Shown here: in pieces, positions 58,588-64,000 of the stretch
Numbering within the stretch: position 1 is the stretch's first letter
Layout: each line of letters begins with the position of its first letter
From: Ensifer adhaerens
Lineage (GTDB): Bacteria; Pseudomonadota; Alphaproteobacteria; Rhizobiales; Rhizobiaceae
Direction: 5' to 3'
Length of the DNA: 64,000 nucleotides
NCBI RefSeq assembly: GCF_013283195.1
Contig: NZ_JABEKT010000001.1
Span: 594,795-658,794, forward strand
Notes under the pieces: model-generated
Databases searched by the model: none
Seen by the model: the letters and a program-made list of their open reading frames with translations, nothing else
What the model was told of the DNA's origin: nothing
Translations under genes and position numbers: made by a program

Positions 58588-59157
58588 ATGACCGATCCAC
58601 TCGAACAGGCCATCGGCGACCGCGTCCGTTCGCTGCGCATCGAACAGAACCTGACGCTCGACGATCTGGCGACGCGGTCGGGCGTCAGCCGGGCGATGAT
58701 CTCGCGCATCGAGCGCGGCGAGGTGAGCCCGACGGCGCAATTGCTGGCAAAGCTCTGCAGCGCACTCTCGACCACGCTCTCGGCGCTCTTCGCCTTTGAG
58801 GTCGAGCAGGCTTCGCCGGTTGCGCGGCGCGCCGATCAAAGACTTTGGCGGGATCCGGAATCCGGCTATCTGCGCCGCTCGGTCTCGCCCGAAGGTGTCG
58901 GCTCGCCGGTCGATATCGTCGAGGTCGAGTTTCCTCCGGGCGCGCGCGTCGTGTTCGAGCGGCAACCGGCCGACCGCGGCATCACTCAGCATCTCTGGCT
59001 TTTCTCCGGCCGGCTCGAACTGACGATGGAATCGGGGCTCTGCGTGCTCGAGGCAGGCGACTGCCTGTTCATGGGGCTCGAACAGGCCCACGTCTTTCAC
59101 AACCCTCATGATGAGCCGGCTCACTATGCCGTTATCCTCAGCCGAACCAGGAACTGA
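58588..59157 (+). CDS. XRE-family regulator with C-terminal cupin domain
   Basis: A 189-residue protein with a Cro/CI-type HTH near the N-terminus (LTLDDLATRSGVSRAMISRIERGEVSPTAQLLAKL) and a cupin_2 domain in the second half (VEVEFPPGARVVFE, CVLEAGDCLFMG, HVFHNP). Such proteins sense small ligands and usually repress metabolic genes. The GNAT gene starts two bases after its stop and is the likely partner or target. The start is ATG 58588, after GGAAA; ATGs at 58564 and 58579 are alternatives. The ligand is unknown. Confidence 0.9.
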   Translation: MTDPLEQAIGDRVRSLRIEQNLTLDDLATRSGVSRAMISRIERGEVSPTAQLLAKLCSALSTTLSALFAFEVEQASPVARRADQRLWRDPESGYLRRSVSPEGVGSPVDIVEVEFPPGARVVFERQPADRGITQHLWLFSGRLELTMESGLCVLEAGDCLFMGLEQAHVFHNPHDEPAHYAVILSRTRN

Positions 59158-59159
59158 CC

Positions 59160-59687
59160 ATGCCTGACATCAAAATCCGTCTCCTCGAGGAAATCGAGGC
59201 CCGTTCCGCCATGCCGGCGCTTGCCGAAGTGCTGTCCGATTGCGTTGAGGGTGGCGCATCCGTCGGCTTCATGCAGCCCTATCCGCCGCAGGCAGCGCTC
59301 GCCTACTGGCAGGGCGTTGCCGATGCGGTCGCCGCCGAGGAAACGCTGTTGATGGTCGCCGAAGACGAAGGGCGGATCGTCGGCACCGTCCAGGTCGGTG
59401 TCGCGCAGATGCCCAACCAGCCGCATCGCGGCGACCTGAAGAAGCTGCTCGTCCATCGCGCCGCCCGCGGCAAGGGCGTCGCCCGGCTGTTGATGCAGGC
59501 CGTCGAGCAGGAAGCAGCTCGGCGCGGCAAGACGCTGCTGGTGCTTGACACGGCAACCGGCAGCGAAGCCGAAGCGATCTATCCGCGACTTGGATGGGAG
59601 CGCGTCGGCGTCATCCCCGATTATGCGATGTGGCCGGAAGGCGGCCTTTGCGCCACCACGCTCTTCTACAAGCGCATCGCGGCTTAG
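59160..59687 (+). CDS. GNAT family N-acetyltransferase
   Basis: A 175-residue GNAT with acetyl-CoA loop RAARGKGVARLLMQAVEQEA (the R/QxxGxG/A motif as RGKGVA), preceded by KKLLVHR and followed by LLVLDTATGSEAEAIYPRLGW. The acceptor is unknown. AGGAA precedes the ATG. It lies two bases after the XRE-cupin gene, forming a regulator-enzyme pair. A RIME-like repeat follows after 26 bases. Confidence 0.88.
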   Translation: MPDIKIRLLEEIEARSAMPALAEVLSDCVEGGASVGFMQPYPPQAALAYWQGVADAVAAEETLLMVAEDEGRIVGTVQVGVAQMPNQPHRGDLKKLLVHRAARGKGVARLLMQAVEQEAARRGKTLLVLDTATGSEAEAIYPRLGWERVGVIPDYAMWPEGGLCATTLFYKRIAA

Positions 59688-59713
59688 GGATTGTTGCTCT
59701 TTTTTTGCATGCG

Positions 59714-59825
59714 CCCCTCACCCCGACCCTCTCCCCGCTTGCGGGGAGAGGGTGAACGGGAGGCTGCCGCATGTCTCCTTCGCCCCGCGTGCGGGGAGAA
59801 GGTGGCCGGCAGTCCGGATGAGGGG
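59714..59825. repeat. RIME-like palindromic intergenic repeat
   Basis: About 112 bases bounded by CCCCTCA (59714-59720) and TGAGGGG (59819-59825). Inside are two hairpins: ACCCTCTCCCCGC-ttgc-GGGGAGAGGGT and CTTCGCCCCGC-gt-GCGGGGAGAAG (one mismatch). Rhizobial intergenic mosaic elements (RIME) carry this arrangement and related sequence, as I recall. It lies between two same-strand genes. Confidence 0.75.
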
Positions 59826-59909
59826 TGTCCGCGGCGGTAGCCAGCGGCCCGGACCCTGGGCTAGGTTGACGACGCTTCTTTGCTTCGCCAACTCAACCGG
59901 GACATTGCC

Positions 59910-60934
59910 ATGCGCGTTTTCTTTTCCGAGGACCATAAGCTCCGTGACGCCAGGACCGAACTGTTCGGCGGAGAGCTCGTGTCGCCGTTCGAAGCGCCGT
60001 TTCGGGCCGAATGGATCCTCGCGGCGGTGAAGGAAGCGGGCTTCCGTGACGTTGTCGCGCCGGCTCGCCATGGGTTGGAAACGGCCGCCAAGCTGCACGC
60101 GGCCGACTATCTCGAATTCCTCGAAACGCCTGGTCGCGTTGGGTCGCCGACGGCTATCGCGGCGAGGCGATCCCGACCAGCTTTCCTGCCCGCCGCATGC
60201 GCCAGCACCCGCCCAGGGATATCGACGGCGCACTTGGCTACTACGCCTTTGCCGCGGAAACGTCGATCACCGAAGGCACCTATGCGGCCGCGCGAGCGGC
60301 GATGGATTGCGCGCTTTCGGCGGCCGAGCACATCAATGGTGGCGCAAAAGCAGCCTTCGCGCTTTGTCGTCCGCCCGGCCATCACGCGGCGATCGATCTC
60401 TACGGTGGCTATTCGTTCATCAACAATGCCGCCTGCGCCGCTGAGCGTCTGCGCGATCTCGGTGCCGCCAGGGTGGGCGTGCTCGATGTCGATTTCCATC
60501 ACGGAAACGGCACTCAGGACATTTTCTACGAGCGTGGCGACGTCTACTTCGCCTCCCTGCATGGCGATCCCGTCGACGCCTTCCCTTATTTTCTCGGCTT
60601 CGCCGACGAGGAGGGGGCAGGCGAAGGGCTCGGCTCCACGAAGAACTACCCGCTGCCGCGCGGCACCGAATTCGCCGCCTGGTCGGCCGCGATGGACGAT
60701 GCGCTTCACCGCATCGAAGCCTTCGGCGCCGAAGCGCTGGTGGTCTCGCTCGGTGTCGACACCTTCGAGCGCGATCCGATTTCGACATTCAAGCTGAAGT
60801 CGGAGGACTATCTTCTCATGGGCGAGCGGTTGAAGAAGGCCGCCCTGCCTGTTGTCGTCTGTATGGAGGGCGGTTATGGCGTGCCGGAAATCGGGCTCAA
60901 CGTCGCCAATGTGCTCAAGGGCATTGCCTCCTGA
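59910..60934 (+). pseudogene. Frameshifted class II histone deacetylase / acetylpolyamine amidohydrolase-like gene
   Basis: Two overlapping frames join to one protein. The first starts at 59910 (MRVFFSEDHKLRDARTELFG) and is in frame to LEFLET near 60127. From 60128 the protein continues in the frame starting there as AWSRWVADGYRGEAIPTSF, and on to CRPPGHHA, DVDFHHGNGTQDIFY and GVDTFERDP, the zinc and catalytic residues of the family. A single missing base (expected GCGGCC-like, seen ACGCC near 60127-60130) explains it. With one base restored the product is 341 residues, the normal length. It may be a real lesion or a sequencing error. The substrate would be an acetylated polyamine or lysine. 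Confidence 0.85.
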
Positions 60935-60981
60935 GCTGCTCCGGCCGTCAGGCGGTAATGAAGATTTTTCCCGACTCCCTG

Positions 60982-61012
60982 TTGACCTCAACTTTGCTTG
61001 AGGTCGTAGGCA
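60982..61012 (+). promoter_or_regulatory. SoxR-type promoter with 19-bp spacer and soxbox
   Basis: TTGACC (60982-60987) and TAGGCA (61007-61012) are 19 bases apart, the long spacer used by MerR-family activators. The spacer contains CCTCAA-ctttgc-TTGAGG (60986-61003), the arms of the SoxR box of E. coli, extended by A/T to seven base pairs. It precedes the monooxygenase gene by about 63 bases. Confidence 0.8.
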
Positions 61013-61075
61013 TGTTTCTGCCCGCTGCCGAATGGTCGCCGGTGGGCCTTGAAGAGACACGTAAGGGAGAATTTC

Positions 61076-61423
61076 ATGAGCAGCAGCACACAGGCTGACG
61101 TCATCGCGCCACTCTATCGCATCAACAAATTCGTCGTCCCTGCGTCGGCGCGAGCCGATTTCGTGGACCTGGTGGAAAAGACGCTTGCGGTCATCCGCAG
61201 CCAGGAAGGCTACGTCAAGGATCTGTTCCTCGAGCAGCATGCCGGCCCGGGAAAGTTCAACTTCTGCACCATGATCGAATTTGCAAGCGAAGAGTTTGCG
61301 CCGAAGGTCGCGGCAACGATCGCCGGCTTCGATCAGAGCCTCGGCATCGACCGCGCCACGCTAATGGCAAAGCTCGGGGTCGAGACCGATTCCGCCAGCT
61401 ACAAGAGCTTCCAGGCGGCCTGA
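61076..61423 (+). CDS. ABM-type (antibiotic biosynthesis monooxygenase-like) protein, SoxR target
   Basis: A 115-residue protein of the dimeric alpha/beta barrel fold: LYRINKFVVPASARADFVDLV, then VIRSQEGYVKDLFLEQHAG and NFCTMIEFASEEFAPKV. Family knowledge: ABM proteins oxidise quinone-like or polyketide compounds without cofactor, or act as sensors. AAGGGAGAATTTC precedes the ATG. The SoxR-type promoter upstream suggests induction by redox-cycling compounds; small ABM genes are members of SoxR regulons in several non-enteric bacteria. Confidence 0.88.
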   Translation: MSSSTQADVIAPLYRINKFVVPASARADFVDLVEKTLAVIRSQEGYVKDLFLEQHAGPGKFNFCTMIEFASEEFAPKVAATIAGFDQSLGIDRATLMAKLGVETDSASYKSFQAA

Positions 61424-61505
61424 CATTCCGTCGCTCCGACCTCCCTGCCGGACTGGCACCCGGCGCGTCGATCGTGACGCGTCAGGATCGCTGTGGCGAT
61501 GCGGA

Positions 61506-62144
61506 TTAGGAAACGAAGAAGGTGGACAGGCCCTGGCCGGCCGCAAAGGCCATGTAGGCGAGAACGGTGAAGTAGATCGTCGTGGCAATCAGGAACAGAT
61601 AACCGCCGGCGACCATCAGCCCGTCGCGTTGGATGATGCCGAGCGACAGGAGCAGGATAGCAATGCCCGGCAGCGTGTTCGATAGCGGAATGAGGCCGAG
61701 CGGGAACATCAGGAGCACGCCACCGGCCATGATCATCAGGCCGTTGAAACGGTTCATCAGCGCCCCTTGCGTCAGGAAGCCGAAGCGCGGCCGCACGAAA
61801 CGGTCGAGCTTGGAGACGAGCGCCGCCCCCTTCTTGAGCGTCGGCACGAGTTTTTCCGTCTCGATCTGCCGGTCGAGGATGCGTTGCGGCATCCAGGGCA
61901 GGCGGTTGAGCGTGATCGAAATCGAAATCAGGATGATGGCCGCGCCAAAAACGGTGCTGACGCCGGGAATGGAAACCGGCAGCAGAAACGGCAGTGTCAA
62001 CAGCGCGCACAAGAGCAGAAAGCCCTGTTCGCCGATCCCCGTCATCAGGTCGCGAAGGGTGATCGTGTTGCCGCGGATGGAGCCGATCATGCCGTTCAGC
62101 GTGTCGCTGAGACTGCGTTGCGTGTCGCCAAACTCGATTGCCAT
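61506..62144 (-). CDS. ExoD family exopolysaccharide synthesis protein
   Basis: A 212-residue membrane protein with about five hydrophobic segments and the ExoD signatures GEQGFLLLCALLTLPFLLPVS, GVSTVFGAAII, LPWMPQRILDR and PLGLIPLSNTLPGIAILLLSLG. ExoD of Sinorhizobium affects exopolysaccharide production and nodule invasion. Its exact activity is unknown. This may be the exoD copy or a paralogue. It converges on the ABM gene. Confidence 0.9.
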   Translation of the reverse strand: MAIEFGDTQRSLSDTLNGMIGSIRGNTITLRDLMTGIGEQGFLLLCALLTLPFLLPVSIPGVSTVFGAAIILISISITLNRLPWMPQRILDRQIETEKLVPTLKKGAALVSKLDRFVRPRFGFLTQGALMNRFNGLMIMAGGVLLMFPLGLIPLSNTLPGIAILLLSLGIIQRDGLMVAGGYLFLIATTIYFTVLAYMAFAAGQGLSTFFVS

Positions 62145-62349
62145 CAGATCGTCCGCCTCGATTTTTCCAGAACGCCCTTGCTATCAACGGCGTGTGAAGG
62201 ATCGGTTAGTGTCCGGCCGTTTCGTGACTTCGTTGCGGCCGATGCGCCATTTGTCGTCAAACCGTGGCATCAGTGGGACGCCTCTTCATCTTCCTGCCGC
62301 AATCGCTAGTATGAAGCACTTTAGAGCACGAATAGGGACCATTGATTCT

Positions 62350-63015
62350 ATGATCAAGAAATGCGCCATATTGGCTGTTGCGGCCATCTATCTCTCGGGA
62401 TGCACGACCACCGATCCCTATACGGGTGAGCAGAAGATGTCGAACACGGCCGGTGGCGCGCTGATCGGCGCGGGCCTCGGTGCGGCGACCGGCCTTCTCG
62501 TTGGCGGCAGTGCTGCAGGGCGGCGCGATGCAGCGCTCGTCGGCGCCGGCATCGGCGCGCTCGGCGGCGGCCTCGTCGGCAACTACATGGACAGCCAGGA
62601 ATCGGAACTGCGCGCCCAGCTGCAGGGTACCGGCGTTTCGGTCACCCGCGCCGGCGACCGCATCATCCTGAACATGCCGTCGAACATCACGTTTGCCACC
62701 GACCGCGACCAGGTAATCCCGGCCTTCTACGACACGCTGAACTCCGTGGCGATCGTGCTGCGCAAGTTCAACAGAACCTTGATCGACGTCGACGGCCATG
62801 CCGATTCCACCGGCAGCGCCTCGCACAACCAGGGCCTCTCCGAGCGCCGCGCCGCGTCCGTTGCCAACTATCTGGCAAGCCAGGGCGTCGACCAGCGCCG
62901 CATGGCCACCATGGGCTTCGGCCCGCAACGGCCGGTCGCCTCCAACAGCACTGAAGCCGGCCGGGCGCAGAACCGCCGCGTCGAAATCTCGATCGCGCCG
63001 ATCAAGCAGGGCTGA
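62350..63015 (+). CDS. OmpA-family outer-membrane lipoprotein (YiaD-like)
   Basis: A 221-residue lipoprotein. Signal peptide with lipobox LSGC (Cys18), a glycine-zipper region (about 35-83, GALIGAGLGAATGLLVGG and LVGAGIGALGGGLVGNYM), then an OmpA-like peptidoglycan-binding domain (ITFATDRDQVIPAFYDTL, VDGHADSTGSASHNQGLSERRA, NRRVEIS). It ties the outer membrane to peptidoglycan. The ATG at 62350 begins MIKKCAIL; the frame is open upstream but has no signal there. Confidence 0.95.
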   Translation: MIKKCAILAVAAIYLSGCTTTDPYTGEQKMSNTAGGALIGAGLGAATGLLVGGSAAGRRDAALVGAGIGALGGGLVGNYMDSQESELRAQLQGTGVSVTRAGDRIILNMPSNITFATDRDQVIPAFYDTLNSVAIVLRKFNRTLIDVDGHADSTGSASHNQGLSERRAASVANYLASQGVDQRRMATMGFGPQRPVASNSTEAGRAQNRRVEISIAPIKQG

Positions 63016-63040
63016 TCGGATCGCATCGATCGCTGATATC

Positions 63041-63077
63041 GAAGGGTTGCGCCGCAACCGGTGCGGCCCTTCTTCTT
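63041..63077 (+). terminator. Terminator after the OmpA-like gene
   Basis: GAAGGG-ttgc-GCCGCA (63041-63056) pairs with TGCGGC-CCTTC (63062-63072), with a small bulge, followed by TTCTTTTC. It lies 26 bases after the stop and may also serve the convergent methyltransferase gene. Confidence 0.75.
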
Positions 63078-63102
63078 TTCGGGTAACTCAGCGGCAGTGG
63101 CG

Positions 63103-63918
63103 TCAGAAGCGGTAGCGCAAGAGCCGCCCCATCCGGTGCAGGGTGGGAACCATGCTGAAGACGTGGACGGCGATGCGGGCGGCGGCCGACATCCTGTCGA
63201 TCTGGCCCGGATCGTAGGCCGTGACCTCTTCCAAAAGGCTGAGACCCGGCACCTGGCGCTCCAGCATGCGGGGATCGTCGATACCCCAGGAAAGCGCGGC
63301 ACCCGTGGCGCGGATGGCCGGATTGAAGCGCAGCAAATGCAGGCCGAGATGGCTGTATCCGTCGAAGACGATCTCGCCAGCGGGCAAATGATCGACAAGA
63401 CGCCGGAGCAGGCCGTAGACGTCGTCTGCCGCCAGATAGGGCAGGAGGCCTTCGGCGACGACGATCGCCGGCCTGTCGTCTGGTATGGTCGCAAGCCATC
63501 CAGCCTCCGTCACCGATGATCCGATCAATGTGGTGTTGGCGCGATCCGGATAGAGCCGGCGGCGCAAGCCAATCACATCAGGGAAATCGATGTCGAACCA
63601 CCGCACCTCGGGCGCCGGGTCGATGCGGAAAACTCGGCTGTCGAGGCCGCAGCCGAGATGGAGGACGGTGGCATCCGGGTGCCGGGTGATGAAGGATTGC
63701 GTCCATTGGTCGACCAGATAGGCGCGCATGGCGATGCCGATCGTCATGTCGTGGCTGACGTCGAGATGTGGTGCCGCCTGCCCGAGCCGCCGCATGGCAT
63801 CGGCGGCGAACCGGTCGCCGAGCAACGAATCGGGCAGCGCGCTTTCGGCGGCCTTTGCCTGCAGAGTGATCAGCAGCGTTTCCCGAGCACCGCTCAGGCC
63901 GATCCCGTCGGCATCCAT
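63103..63918 (-). CDS. Class I SAM-dependent methyltransferase (LCM/Ppm-like family)
   Basis: A 271-residue methyltransferase of the leucine carboxyl methyltransferase-like family (PF04072 type, as I recall): SAM-binding VLHLGCGLDSRVFRI, WFDIDFPDVIGLRRRLY and VVAEGLLPYL. The family includes tetracenomycin-type O-methyltransferases; the substrate here is unknown. GGAGG precedes the ATG at 63918. The remaining bases to the right edge, 63919-64000, hold only its upstream region; no gene is recognisable. Confidence 0.85.
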   Translation of the reverse strand: MDADGIGLSGARETLLITLQAKAAESALPDSLLGDRFAADAMRRLGQAAPHLDVSHDMTIGIAMRAYLVDQWTQSFITRHPDATVLHLGCGLDSRVFRIDPAPEVRWFDIDFPDVIGLRRRLYPDRANTTLIGSSVTEAGWLATIPDDRPAIVVAEGLLPYLAADDVYGLLRRLVDHLPAGEIVFDGYSHLGLHLLRFNPAIRATGAALSWGIDDPRMLERQVPGLSLLEEVTAYDPGQIDRMSAAARIAVHVFSMVPTLHRMGRLLRYRF

Positions 63919-64000
63919 CGTTTCCTCCACTAAAGTGCCGCGTGTCCGATAGGACCCGCAGAGGACGTCGCAGCGCTTCAAGCCTGCCGCATATTTTATC

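Overview
The window is a stretch of high-GC alphaproteobacterial chromosome. Its gene content and order point to the Rhizobiaceae, most likely Sinorhizobium/Ensifer. Supporting signs are the rimP-nusA-ylxR-infB-rbfA-truB block followed by rpsO-pnp, an irr gene divergent from fabA-fabB-fabI, a CP4-like class II EPSP synthase, a membrane-anchored CycM cytochrome, BA14K and DUF1127 proteins, and promoters of the CTTGAC-N17-CTATAT type. It is ordinary core genome: I see no prophage, insertion sequence, CRISPR array or integrated element.

Layout. 1-6100: end of an AEC transporter, cycM, kdsB, pheA, a DUF1127 micro-protein, a glyoxalase-like protein with a WYL regulator, and the nudC-HIT pair. 6150-11500: SRP RNA, dnaX-ybaB, a LysE exporter, recR, a lytic transglycosylase. 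11577-20709: an MFS exporter divergent from the transcription/translation operon rimP to truB. 20970-27120: an HWE histidine kinase, an SH3 protein, rpsO, pnp and an RsmC-like methylase. 27291-33980: a small membrane protein, fabA-fabB-fabI opposed to irr, three membrane-protein genes, tRNA-Ala. 34177-38900: a TIGR02300 protein, then aroA-cmk-rpsA. 39050-45970: poorly characterised rhizobial proteins, a BA14K protein, a phosphomannomutase, tRNA-Leu and a class III cyclase. 45990-55090: a second cyclase, a 2-hydroxyacid dehydrogenase, an RNase D-like nuclease, a SelW-like/DedA-like pair, DoxX, an Rnk-like protein and a compact GATase-GFA-acetyltransferase-GNAT operon. 55219-63918: lepA, an MFS transporter, an XRE-cupin/GNAT pair, a RIME-like repeat, a frameshifted deacetylase, a SoxR-box-controlled monooxygenase, ExoD, an OmpA-like lipoprotein and an SAM methyltransferase.

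The most informative signals are regulatory. The rimP-nusA-infB operon has a strong promoter followed almost at once by an intrinsic terminator, and a second terminator lies between infB and rbfA. The pnp and rpsA messages have well-formed leader hairpins where autoregulation is known in other bacteria. A textbook SoxR-type operator with a 19-bp spacer precedes a small ABM monooxygenase. The irr promoter carries an ICE-like sequence over its -35 box. I did not find a clearly new multi-gene system. The best candidates for undescribed biology are the unknown 535-aa and 257-aa proteins around a DUF6665 gene, and two convergent class III cyclases, one with an exact 50-residue membrane duplication.

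All family assignments come from reading motifs in the sequence; no database search was run.
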